This document shows positions 19,326-27,073 of a DNA stretch of 64,000 nt, piece by piece. Source of the DNA: Tenacibaculum sp. Bg11-29 (GTDB taxonomy: Bacteria; Bacteroidota; Bacteroidia; Flavobacteriales; Flavobacteriaceae); NCBI RefSeq assembly GCF_002836595.1, contig NZ_PJBB01000003.1, forward strand, positions 496,001 to 560,000, read 5' to 3'. Position numbers and translations under genes: made by a program. Numbering within the stretch: the first letter of the stretch is position 1; each line of letters starts with the position of its first letter. The notes beneath the pieces are model-generated. The model saw only the letters and a list, made by a program, of their open reading frames with translations. It did not search any database and was not told the DNA's origin.

Positions 19326-19353
19326 AATTCACGTTTCCCTATCGGGTTGAATT
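19326..19353. repeat. Hairpin in the sucA-sucB gap
   Basis: Arms AATTCA / TGAATT (19326-19331, 19348-19353) enclose a second stem CCC / GGG with a TATC loop. It lies in the 162-bp gap between sucA and sucB and may be an intercistronic structure. There is no T run, so it is a poor terminator. Confidence 0.35.
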
Positions 19354-19452
19354 TTAGACTAAATCTTTAACTTATTTTTATTCTATAAAACTTACTCGAA
19401 CAAATAATAAAATGATTTAACTATAACACCTAACGCATACTCTTACTTTTTA

Positions 19453-22179
19453 TTAATCGAAAACCTTATCTAATACTTTTTGGTGACGACGTTTATATCT
19501 AGCACTTGAACCTGCTGCTGGTGCCGAATGATAATCTCTCGATGCACATTCTAACTTCGCTAATTCAAAGCGTTCTAACATATAACTCCAAGACCCCATA
19601 TTCTTAGGCTCTTCTTGTGCCCAAACATAACGTTCTACATTCGGATACTTATCCATTATTTCTTTTATCTGATCATTATGTAGCGGGAATAATTGTTCTA
19701 TTCTAACTAAAGCTACATCTTCTCTTTCTAACTGCTCACGTTCTGCTAATAAATCATAATAAAATTTACCTGTACAGAATACCATTTTCTTTACTTTAGA
19801 AGTATCAATAGTATCATCAATTACTTCTTGGAAGCTTCCATTAGCTAACTCTTCAATAGTATTTACTGCTTTTGGTAAACGCAATAAACTCTTTGGAGTA
19901 AAAATAACTAAAGGTTTTCTAAAATCACGTTTCATCTGACGACGTAAAATGTGATATATATTTGATGGAGTAGAACAGTTTGCTATTGTCCAGTTATCAA
20001 TTGCTGATGATTGTAAAAAACGCTCTATTCTCCCTGATGAATGTTCTGGTCCTTGACCTTCATATCCATGAGGTAATAACATTACTAACCCGTTCTGTAA
20101 TTTCCATTTAGATTCTGCTGAAGAAATATATTGATCAAATACAATTTGTGCACCATTAGCAAAATCACCAAACTGTGCTTCCCAAATTGTTAATGTGTTT
20201 GGAGCTGCCATAGCATATCCATAATCAAAGCCTAAAACACCGTATTCAGACAAATGAGAATTAAAAATTGTCATTTCTCCTTTATTCTTAGCATTTGTGT
20301 TTAATAAATTAACACGCTCTAAAGTTTCTTCATCTCGCATAATAGCATGACGGTGAGAAAACGTTCCTCTTTCTACATCTTCTCCAGAAATACGAATATT
20401 AAATCCTTCTTCTAGTAATGTTCCGTATGCTAAATTTTCTGCTGTTCCCCAATCTAAAGCATTTTCTTCAAAGACCATTTTTTCACGGCCTTTTAAAATA
20501 CGTTCTGCTTTACGAACGAACTTATGTCCTTCTGGAGTATTAGAAATTACTTTTGCTATATTTTTTAATGCTTCAACCGAATATGTAGTATCTATTGGCT
20601 GCAACATATCTTGTAATTGCTTACGTACAAACCCATTCCAAACTTCTGGCATGAATTCTTGAATCTTAGAAGTTGTTTTCTTTTTAGATTCTAAAAACTC
20701 AGCTTCTAAATGAGCTTTAAACTCATCTGTAATTTCTTTTACAAAATCAGCAGAAATACTTCCTTCTTTTATTAATTTTTCAGTATAAATTTCTTTTGCA
20801 TTTTTGTGCTTAGAAATTGCTTTATATAATTTTGGTTGTGTAAAACGAGGTTCATCACCTTCGTTATGCCCATATTTACGATATCCTAATAAATCAATAT
20901 AAATGTCTTTTTTGAATTTCATTCGATATTCAACGGCCATTTCCATTGCATAGCAAACTGCCTCTGCATCATCTGCATTAACATGTAAAACTGGAGACAA
21001 TGTTACTTTAGCTACATCTGTACAATAAGTACTTGAACGTGCATCAAAATAGTTCGTTGTAAAACCTACTTGATTATTCACTACTACATGAATAGTTCCA
21101 CCAGTTTTATAACCACTTAAGGTCATCATCTGAGCAATTTCATATACAATACCTTGCCCTGCAATTGCAGCATCACCATGTACTAATATTGGTAAAATTT
21201 TACCATTATCACCATTATAATCTAAATCTACTTTGGCACGAACAATTCCTTCAGCAACTGCATCAACAGTTTCTAAATGAGATGGGTTTGGAACCAAGTT
21301 CATCTTCATTTTTTGTCCGCCCTTGTATGCTTTACTTAATGTTAATCCTAAGTGATACTTTACATCTCCATCAATATCTTGATCTTCAAAATCTTTTCCT
21401 TCAAACTCACTAAATAAGTCGCGAACAGGTTTTTTAAAGATATTTACCAAGGTATTTAAACGACCACGGTGTGCCATTCCTAAAACACATTCTTCAACTC
21501 CATATTTCTCAGCGGCATCGCGAAGTGCAACACTTATTCCTGGAATTAATGTTTCTCCTCCTTCAATAGAAAAACGTTTTTGACCAACGTATTTCGTTTG
21601 TAAAAAACTTTCGAAGGTAGCTGCTTGATTTAATTTTGTAAGAATATATTTTTTTGCTTCAACATCGAAATTCAATTGTTTAGCTTTTATATTCAAACGG
21701 CTTTGCCACCATTTTAACTCCTCAGGATTTCGTACATACATGTACTCAATACCAATACTATCACAATAAATTAACTCAAGGTGTATTATTATTTCAGATA
21801 ATGAGCTAGCACCCATCCCTAAAATTTCACCCGCATTAAATACTGTAGATAAATCTTTATTAGATAAACCGAAGTTATCTATATCTAGCGTTGGTTTATA
21901 TTTTCTACGCTCACGCACAGGATTCGTCTTTGTAAAAAGATGTCCTCTTGTTCGATACCCGTTTATTAAATCTATTACTAAAAATTCTTTGCGTACTTCT
22001 TCAGGAATTTCAACAGAAACTTCTTCATCTGTCAACGAATAATTTTCATTTGCTAAATCGTATCCTTGAAAAAAACTTCTCCAACTTGGTTCTATTGCAT
22101 CTGGATTTTTTTGATATTGTTCGTACAAATCACTTATAAATCCGGTATGTGCTGCGTTTAAGAACGAAAATTTGTCCAT
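19453..22179 (-). CDS. sucA: 2-oxoglutarate dehydrogenase E1 component
   Basis: The 908-aa thiamine-diphosphate enzyme decarboxylates 2-oxoglutarate and passes the succinyl group to the E2 lipoyl arm. The N-terminus FLNAAHTGFISDLYEQYQ and PSWRSFFQGYD are characteristic of OdhA/SucA. Later come RFSIEGGETLIP, MAHRGRLNTLVNI, HGDAAIAGQGIVYEI (ThDP region) and HNEGDEPRFTQP. The transketolase-like part has SHRHAIMRDEE and LPHGYEGQGPEHSSGRIERFLQ. The length is normal. sucB follows, and a -7 element lies 41 bp upstream. Confidence 0.96.
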   Translation of the reverse strand: MDKFSFLNAAHTGFISDLYEQYQKNPDAIEPSWRSFFQGYDLANENYSLTDEEVSVEIPEEVRKEFLVIDLINGYRTRGHLFTKTNPVRERRKYKPTLDIDNFGLSNKDLSTVFNAGEILGMGASSLSEIIIHLELIYCDSIGIEYMYVRNPEELKWWQSRLNIKAKQLNFDVEAKKYILTKLNQAATFESFLQTKYVGQKRFSIEGGETLIPGISVALRDAAEKYGVEECVLGMAHRGRLNTLVNIFKKPVRDLFSEFEGKDFEDQDIDGDVKYHLGLTLSKAYKGGQKMKMNLVPNPSHLETVDAVAEGIVRAKVDLDYNGDNGKILPILVHGDAAIAGQGIVYEIAQMMTLSGYKTGGTIHVVVNNQVGFTTNYFDARSSTYCTDVAKVTLSPVLHVNADDAEAVCYAMEMAVEYRMKFKKDIYIDLLGYRKYGHNEGDEPRFTQPKLYKAISKHKNAKEIYTEKLIKEGSISADFVKEITDEFKAHLEAEFLESKKKTTSKIQEFMPEVWNGFVRKQLQDMLQPIDTTYSVEALKNIAKVISNTPEGHKFVRKAERILKGREKMVFEENALDWGTAENLAYGTLLEEGFNIRISGEDVERGTFSHRHAIMRDEETLERVNLLNTNAKNKGEMTIFNSHLSEYGVLGFDYGYAMAAPNTLTIWEAQFGDFANGAQIVFDQYISSAESKWKLQNGLVMLLPHGYEGQGPEHSSGRIERFLQSSAIDNWTIANCSTPSNIYHILRRQMKRDFRKPLVIFTPKSLLRLPKAVNTIEELANGSFQEVIDDTIDTSKVKKMVFCTGKFYYDLLAEREQLEREDVALVRIEQLFPLHNDQIKEIMDKYPNVERYVWAQEEPKNMGSWSYMLERFELAKLECASRDYHSAPAAGSSARYKRRHQKVLDKVFD

Positions 22180-22219
22180 ATATTTTACTATGCTTTTCTA
22201 TCAATAAGAATAATGGTGA

Positions 22220-22227
22220 CAAAAATA
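22220..22227 (-). promoter_or_regulatory. Possible -7 element of sucA
   Basis: CAAAAATA on the plus strand is TATTTTTG on the minus strand, 41 bp upstream of the sucA ATG. I see no convincing -33 box. Confidence 0.4.
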
Positions 22228-22387
22228 CAACTTTTACTAAAAATAAAACTTTTTTTCACGCTTAATTTGCTTCTTTAAATTACTAGAACAAGACCAACGT
22301 AACGCTTTTACAAACATTCACTCAATAACCATAAACACCTAAAAATCAATCAATAAAAAAAAATATTCATTTTTTTATCAAAAAAAA

Positions 22388-22418
22388 TTTGTAGATACAA
22401 AAAAAGCCCTTAAATTTG
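22388..22418 (+). promoter_or_regulatory. Promoter of the tRNA-Asn pair
   Basis: A full Bacteroidota promoter: TTTG at 22388-22391, a 19-bp spacer, and TAAATTTG at 22411-22418. The first tRNA begins 31 bp further on. Confidence 0.65.
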
Positions 22419-22449
22419 CACTCGCTTTTAAAGCAAGTCCGCTTTAAAT

Positions 22450-22523
22450 TCCTCCTTAGCTCAGTTGGTTAGAGCATCTGACTGTTAATCAGAGGGTCTT
22501 AGGTTCGAGTCCTAAAGGAGGAG
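22450..22523 (+). tRNA. tRNA-Asn (anticodon GTT), copy 1
   Basis: A 74-nt cloverleaf: acceptor TCCTCCT / AGGAGGA with discriminator G; D-arm AGCTCAGTTGGTTAGAGC; anticodon stem CTGAC with loop containing GTT; T-arm with GGTTCGAGTCC. The CCA end is not fully encoded (GCA follows). Confidence 0.97.
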
Positions 22524-22591
22524 CAAAATAGACAAAGGCAACGTAGAAGCCGATAATTTCTACAACATACATATTTGTTCTATATGAACAT

Positions 22592-22665
22592 TCCTCCTTA
22601 GCTCAGTTGGTTAGAGCATCTGACTGTTAATCAGAGGGTCTTAGGTTCGAGTCCTAAAGGAGGAG
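22592..22665 (+). tRNA. tRNA-Asn (anticodon GTT), copy 2
   Basis: Identical over all 74 nt to the copy 142 bp upstream. The 68-bp spacer has no promoter that I can recognise, so both tRNAs are probably processed from one transcript that ends at the hairpin just downstream. Confidence 0.97.
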
Positions 22666-22666
22666 C

Positions 22667-22699
22667 AAAAAAAGACTTACATATTCGTAAGTCTTTTTT
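22667..22699 (+). terminator. Terminator after the tRNA-Asn pair
   Basis: A-run, GACTTAC / GTAAGTC stem with a 6-nt loop, then a T run. It ends 11 bp before the bioF ATG. Confidence 0.85.
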
Positions 22700-22710
22700 A
22701 TTTTTACACA

Positions 22711-23835
22711 ATGCAACTTTCAAGAAAACTCAAAAAAAAACTACAACATCGTAAAGAAAACCAATCTTTAAGAGCACTTGGACAAAAAACCGCTTTAATA
22801 GATTTTTCTTCCAACGATTATCTAGGCTTCGCTAAATCTGAAATAATTTTTAATAGAAGCCACCAATATCTAACAGAAAACAATTTTAAACAAAACGGAG
22901 CAACAGGTTCAAGACTTTTATCTGGAAACCATAACCTATACAATAATATAGAAAAAGAATTATGTCAGTTTCATAATTCTGAAGCTGCTTTAATATTCAA
23001 TTCTGGCTACGATGCTAATATTGGCTTTTTCTCTTCAGTACCCCAACGAGGTGATGTTATTTTATATGATGAATTTATTCATGCTTCTATTCGTGATGGC
23101 ATTCAACTATCAAATGCTAAATCTTTTAAATTTCAGCACAATAACACAGAAGACCTAGAGAATAAAATTCTAAAACAAATTAAAAATAGCAATTCTGATA
23201 TATATATAGTTACAGAATCTGTTTTTTCTATGGATGGTGATTCTCCTGATTTAATAGCAATATCATTAATCGCAAAAAAACACAAAGCTTTCTTAATCGT
23301 AGATGAAGCACATGCCATTGGTGTTTTTAATAAAGGATTGGTTCAGGAATTTAATTTAGAAAAAGCTGTTTTTGCTCAAATTATCACATTTGGAAAAGCA
23401 CTTGGCTGCCATGGAGCTACCATTTTAGGAACTGACGAACTAAAGCAGTATCTAATTAATTTCTCTAGAAGTTTTATTTACACTACAGGTCTTTCACCTC
23501 ATTCTTTAGCTACTATTAAATTTGCGTATTTGGAGCTTTCAGAAAGCAAATCTGAAAAGCTACTTAAAAAGAATATCTCATTTTTTAAACAAGAAATTAA
23601 TAGACTACAACTTAATTTTATAAAAAGTAATTCAGCTATTCATTGCTGTGTAATTCCTGGTAACGAAAAAGTAAAAAAAATTGCGAATCAATTGAAGAAA
23701 AAAGGATTCGATGTAAAACCTATTTTATCTCCTACAGTAAGGAAAGAAGAAGAAAGATTACGTTTTTGTTTACATTCTTATAATTCTTTTAAAGAAATTA
23801 CGAGTGTTTTAGAGAACCTTGCTACATTTGTTTAA
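22711..23835 (+). CDS. bioF: 8-amino-7-oxononanoate synthase
   Basis: The 374-aa PLP enzyme condenses pimeloyl-ACP (or -CoA) with L-alanine, the first dedicated ring-forming step of biotin synthesis. Alpha-oxoamine synthase signatures are present: IDFSSNDYLGFA, NGATGSRLLSGNH, VDEAHAIGVF (PLP-ring aspartate 198) and TFGKALGCHGA with the Schiff-base lysine about 229. It is shorter than the Kbl paralog at 40 kb (397 aa) and lacks Kbl features, and its place beside bioD and bioA supports BioF. It starts the bioF-DUF2007-bioD-bioA gene string, just after a tRNA terminator. Confidence 0.93.
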   Translation: MQLSRKLKKKLQHRKENQSLRALGQKTALIDFSSNDYLGFAKSEIIFNRSHQYLTENNFKQNGATGSRLLSGNHNLYNNIEKELCQFHNSEAALIFNSGYDANIGFFSSVPQRGDVILYDEFIHASIRDGIQLSNAKSFKFQHNNTEDLENKILKQIKNSNSDIYIVTESVFSMDGDSPDLIAISLIAKKHKAFLIVDEAHAIGVFNKGLVQEFNLEKAVFAQIITFGKALGCHGATILGTDELKQYLINFSRSFIYTTGLSPHSLATIKFAYLELSESKSEKLLKKNISFFKQEINRLQLNFIKSNSAIHCCVIPGNEKVKKIANQLKKKGFDVKPILSPTVRKEEERLRFCLHSYNSFKEITSVLENLATFV

Positions 23836-23843
23836 AAAACATA

Positions 23844-24224
23844 ATGCGCCATAATTATACTATTCTAACAGTTTTCGAATATTCTACTGAAGCTCACGTA
23901 ATAAAATCTAGGTTAGAATCAGATGCTATTAGAACTTTATTAATGGATGAAAAGACTATTGACTCTGATCCTTTGATAAGTCAAGCAATAGGCGGTGTAA
24001 AATTGCTAGTACATAATGATGATTTAGAAAAAGCATTAGAGATATACAATGAAGTAAGAGCATATGAAAAAGATGATAGTGGAGAATCTATACATTGTAA
24101 AAAATGTAATTCTACAAGAATATTAGTTGCTCCACCTCAACGCAAAAGTATTTTCTACATGTTATTTCCTTTTTTTGAAAGCAGAAAATTAGTTTGTAAC
24201 GATTGTAAAACAATCTTTAAATGA
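23844..24224 (+). CDS. DUF2007 protein with C-terminal zinc ribbon
   Basis: The 126-aa protein has an N-terminal DUF2007-type ferredoxin-like domain (ILTVFEYSTEAHVIKSRLES, IGGVKLLVHNDDLEKALEI). A CKKC ... CNDC pair (residues about 91-94 and 118-121) looks like a zinc ribbon. DUF2007 members are called putative signal-transducing proteins, and no reaction is known. The gene sits 8 bp after bioF and overlaps bioD by 4 bp (ATGA), so it should be translationally coupled to the biotin genes. That coupling suggests a role in the pathway or its control, but I cannot tell which. Confidence 0.8.
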   Translation: MRHNYTILTVFEYSTEAHVIKSRLESDAIRTLLMDEKTIDSDPLISQAIGGVKLLVHNDDLEKALEIYNEVRAYEKDDSGESIHCKKCNSTRILVAPPQRKSIFYMLFPFFESRKLVCNDCKTIFK

Positions 24225-24829
24225 AAAAATATTTTATCACAGGAATTTCTACAGAAGTAGGAAAAACTATAGCATCGGCAATTATAACCGAATCTTTAGA
24301 GGCTGATTACTGGAAACCAATACAAGCCGGAGAACTAGAAAATTCTGATTCTCATAAAATAAAACAATTAATTTCTAATTCAAATACTGTAATTCACCCG
24401 AATTCATATGCATTAAAAACACCTATGAGTCCTCATGCAGCTGCAGAAATTGATAAAGTAATTATTGACTTATCTAAAATCACCGAGCCAAAAACCAAAA
24501 ATAATTTAGTAATTGAAGGTGCTGGTGGGTTATTAGTCCCTTTAAATAATTCTGAAACAATTTTAGATATTATCAAACCAGATTACAAAGTAATTGTAGT
24601 CTCTCGACATTATTTAGGTAGTATAAACCACACTTTATTAACCGTAAATTTATTAAAAGAAAAAGGCTTCGACGTTGCTATCATTTTCTCTGGAGAAGAA
24701 CACAAAACCACTGAAGAAATTATCACAAAAATGACAAATGTTTCTGTTATAGGTAGAATTGACGAAGAACCTTATTTTGATAAAAATGTAATTAGAGAAT
24801 ATGCTGAACTTTTTAAAGAGAAATTATAA
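24221..24829 (+). CDS. bioD: Dethiobiotin synthetase
   Basis: The 202-aa ATP-dependent enzyme closes the ureido ring of dethiobiotin from diaminopelargonate and CO2. The P-loop is GISTEVGKT (residues 8-16), followed by DYWKPIQAGE (substrate-binding Lys), PMSPHAAAE and EGAGGLLVPL. It is slightly shorter than E. coli BioD (about 225 aa), as in other Bacteroidota. The start overlaps the DUF2007 gene by 4 bp. A repeat element begins one base after the stop codon and separates the gene from bioA. Confidence 0.94.
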   Translation: MKKYFITGISTEVGKTIASAIITESLEADYWKPIQAGELENSDSHKIKQLISNSNTVIHPNSYALKTPMSPHAAAEIDKVIIDLSKITEPKTKNNLVIEGAGGLLVPLNNSETILDIIKPDYKVIVVSRHYLGSINHTLLTVNLLKEKGFDVAIIFSGEEHKTTEEIITKMTNVSVIGRIDEEPYFDKNVIREYAELFKEKL

Positions 24830-24933
24830 CGTTATTTTGAGTTTGTTTTCGAAATCTCATAATGTGATACTGAAATAAATTCAGCATGACGGAAACATGA
24901 ATTTCAACTATCTTTATAGATAAATTATAACGT
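24821..24933. repeat. 12-bp direct repeat copying the bioD end (24821-24832 and 24922-24933)
   Basis: AAATTATAACGT occurs at 24821-24832, where it contains the bioD stop codon, and again 101 bp downstream. Each copy leads straight into a hairpin of the GTCA type. This may mark a target duplication or a tandem duplication linked to insertion. Confidence 0.6.
24831..24890. repeat. REPIN-like doublet of two inverted hairpins, without a gene
   Basis: Left hairpin 24831-24860 (GTTA, stem TTTTGA / TCGAAA, then TCTCAT) and right hairpin 24862-24890 (ATGTGA, stem TACTGA / TCAGCA, then TGAC) are inverted copies, 1 bp apart. They match the ends of the adjacent element at 24932-25283. The right hairpin differs from the one at 25255-25283 at two positions. 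Confidence 0.7.
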
Positions 24934-25283
24934 CACCCTGAACTTGTTTCAGGGTCGCATAATCTTATGAAGCATAGCTATACTTATATCTTGACGAATA
25001 AATACAGAACTACATTTTATATTGGAGTGACAGCTAACCTATCAAAAAGATTAATTGAACATAAGGAAGGTAAAGCATCTAAATTTACAAAAAAATATAA
25101 TGTTACTGATTTAATTTATTTTGAAGAATTCACAGATATAAATCAAGCTATTTCTCGGGAAAAACAATTAAAAAATTGGCACAAAGAATGGAAAATTAAT
25201 TTAATCAAAAAATTAAATCCAACTTTAAAGACTTTAGATTATTAACTATTTTTAATGCGATGCTGAAATAAATTCAGCATGAC
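24932..25283. mobile_element. Candidate mobile element: GIY-YIG gene between inverted GTCA/TGAC hairpins
   Basis: The left end (24932-24960) and the right end (25255-25283) are inverted repeats of 29 bp with 23 identical positions. Four of the six differences form two compensatory stem pairs (CC/GG against TG/CA). The outer ends are GTCA and TGAC. The GIY-YIG gene fills the 294 bp between them. No classical transposase is present; mobility is inferred from the layout and from the empty doublet next to it. Confidence 0.6.
24967..25245 (+). CDS. GIY-YIG domain endonuclease (URI/YhbQ-like)
   Basis: The 92-aa protein is a single GIY-YIG domain. Visible catalytic parts are YTYILT (Tyr5/Tyr7), YIGVT (residues 18-22), Arg28 in SKRLIEH and Glu65 in SREKQLKNW. 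Standalone GIY-YIG proteins cut DNA, often at structured or specific sites, using a metal bound by the Glu. The ATG is 6 bp after the left hairpin, and the stop is 9 bp before the right hairpin. It splits bioD from bioA and has no biotin-related feature, so it is most likely a passenger or the mobilising enzyme of the flanking repeats. Confidence 0.9.
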   Translation: MKHSYTYILTNKYRTTFYIGVTANLSKRLIEHKEGKASKFTKKYNVTDLIYFEEFTDINQAISREKQLKNWHKEWKINLIKKLNPTLKTLDY

Positions 25284-25290
25284 AGAATTT

Positions 25291-26556
25291 ATGACATTAC
25301 AAGAAAGAGATAAAAAACACCTTTGGCATCCTTTAAAACAACATCAAACACACCCAGATAGCTTAGGTATTGTAAAAGCAAAAGGATGCATTTTAACAGA
25401 TGAAAGTGGCAATGAATATATCGATGCTATTTCGTCATGGTACACTTGTATGTTTGGGCATTGCAACGATTTTATTACCAGCCGTGTTTACAAACAAATG
25501 CAAACATTAGATCAAATAATGTTTAGTGATTTTACACATGAACCTGCCGTAAAATTATCTGAAGAATTAATTAAAATTCTTCCTAAAAATCAAAACAGAA
25601 TTTTCTTTAATGATAATGGTTCAACAGCGGTAGAAGCAGCCATTAAAATGGCATTACAATATTATTTTAATAAAGGCGAAAAACGAAAAACGTTTATTGC
25701 TTTTGAAGATGGTTTTCATGGAGATACTTTTGGGGCTATGTCTGTTTCTGGATTATCAGCATATAATGGCCCGTTTGAAGATTTCCTAATGGATATTAAG
25801 CGTATTCCTATCCCCAATGGAACAAATAATGAAGCTATCTTAAACCAACTAAAAGAAATAGTTACTGAAAACAAAATTGCAGGGTTTATTTACGAACCTC
25901 TAGTGCAAGGGGCTGCTGGAATGAAGATTCATGAGGCTACAGATTTAAATGAGGTTTTAAAATTCTGTAAAGAGAACGCTATTTTAACAATTGCTGATGA
26001 AGTAATGACCGGTTTTGGTAAGACAGGAAACAATTTTGCTTCTGATGAAATTACTACAAAACCTGATATTATTTGCCTAAGTAAGGCTTTAACTGGTGGA
26101 TTAGTACCAATGGCTATCACTTCTTGTACTGAAGAAATTTACAGTACTTTTTTAAGTACTGATATTGCTAAAGGTTTTTTTCATTGTCATACTTACTCAG
26201 CAAACCCTATAGCTTGTAGTGCTGCTTTAGCTAGTATAGAGTTATTGCAAACTAAAGAAATTCAGAACAGTATACAGTTTATTACGACTTCTCATAAAAC
26301 ATTTGAGGAGCGTATTAAAAACCATCCTAAAGTAGCTAGTACACGTTCTAAAGGAGTAATTTTAGCCATAGATTTAAAAACTAATGCTGGTCGTTATGGT
26401 ACTTTACGTGACCAATTACTAAAACACTTTATGAATGACGGAGTATTTTTACGTCCGTTAGGAAATACTATTTACATTCAACCTCCGTATGTAATCACAA
26501 AAGAGCAGTTAAAAAAAGTTTATGCAACTATTGAAAAGGTTTTAGATATTTTCTAA
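25291..26556 (+). CDS. bioA: Adenosylmethionine-8-amino-7-oxononanoate aminotransferase
   Basis: The PLP aminotransferase of about 421 aa converts KAPA to DAPA with SAM as amino donor. Class III signatures are clear: HLWHPLKQHQTHPD, SSWYTCMFGHCN, FNDNGSTAVEAAIKMA, EDGFHGDTFGAM, TIADEVMTGFGKTG, and the PLP lysine in DIICLSKALTGG. SSWY/W and HPLKQ are typical of BioA. An in-frame ATG at 25279 would add MTEF, but that codon lies inside the right hairpin of the inserted element (CAGCATGAC), so the ATG at 25291 (MTLQERDKKH) is preferred. The 3' end overlaps the convergent Coa1-like gene by 15 bp. Confidence 0.94.
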   Translation: MTLQERDKKHLWHPLKQHQTHPDSLGIVKAKGCILTDESGNEYIDAISSWYTCMFGHCNDFITSRVYKQMQTLDQIMFSDFTHEPAVKLSEELIKILPKNQNRIFFNDNGSTAVEAAIKMALQYYFNKGEKRKTFIAFEDGFHGDTFGAMSVSGLSAYNGPFEDFLMDIKRIPIPNGTNNEAILNQLKEIVTENKIAGFIYEPLVQGAAGMKIHEATDLNEVLKFCKENAILTIADEVMTGFGKTGNNFASDEITTKPDIICLSKALTGGLVPMAITSCTEEIYSTFLSTDIAKGFFHCHTYSANPIACSAALASIELLQTKEIQNSIQFITTSHKTFEERIKNHPKVASTRSKGVILAIDLKTNAGRYGTLRDQLLKHFMNDGVFLRPLGNTIYIQPPYVITKEQLKKVYATIEKVLDIF

Positions 26557-26991
26557 AACCTTTTCATTAACTAATAAGTTTATTTCTTCTTGGGTTTCTT
26601 TAATACGAACATATAAATCTTCATAAGCCCATTCTCCATCTACTCTAATTCCGCTAACAATTAAAGTCCCTTTACCTTTCGGACCTTTTATTGAAATTGA
26701 GAAATCAACATTTCCATCATCATTATCTAATGATATATTACCTGAAGGAATACCATAACTTTCTATTGGTTCACCTAAAAATTGAATTACTTTTTCATTT
26801 TTAGAAGCTTGTTCTATAGCATATCCTACAGGTACAGAGTTCGTCATCATTTCTGAAACTCCAAAAATTGTGGCTCCAATGCCAAAAACAAATAATAAAA
26901 TAAGTCCGAGACAACCACATCCGCAGCCTCCCACAGGTACAACCCAACCCCAATTTCTACTAAACCAACTTTTTTGTTCTTGCTCACTCAT
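26542..26991 (-). CDS. Coa1-family membrane protein (cytochrome c oxidase assembly factor-like)
   Basis: The 149-aa protein has a short cytoplasmic N-terminus, a Cys/Gly-rich stretch (VGGCGCGCLGL) leading into one membrane helix (LILLFVFGIGATIFGV), then an extracytoplasmic domain with AIEQASKNEKVIQFLGEPIE and KGTLIVSGIRVDGEWAYEDLYV. The second part matches the Coa1 domain, named after a mitochondrial complex IV assembly factor. In bacteria the role is not established. It is convergent with bioA, overlapping by 15 bp, and stands on the opposite strand within the biotin region. Confidence 0.75.
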   Translation of the reverse strand: MSEQEQKSWFSRNWGWVVPVGGCGCGCLGLILLFVFGIGATIFGVSEMMTNSVPVGYAIEQASKNEKVIQFLGEPIESYGIPSGNISLDNDDGNVDFSISIKGPKGKGTLIVSGIRVDGEWAYEDLYVRIKETQEEINLLVNEKVLENI

Positions 26992-27052
26992 TACTTTTCA
27001 ATTTTCTTACAATATAAATATTTATTTATTTCGTAATACTTGATTTTACCTT

Positions 27053-27060
27053 TATTTTTG
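27053..27060 (+). promoter_or_regulatory. -7 element of the ketosynthase gene
   Basis: TATTTTTG matches TAnnTTTG and lies 13 bp upstream of the GTG at 27074, so the mRNA would have almost no leader. Confidence 0.5.
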
Positions 27061-27073
27061 TAAAAACTTTAAA

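Noticed and set aside
22450..22665. Tandem tRNA copies as an attachment site for an integrated element
   Set aside because: There is no integrase or phage gene nearby. Two identical tRNA-Asn genes are better explained by simple duplication.
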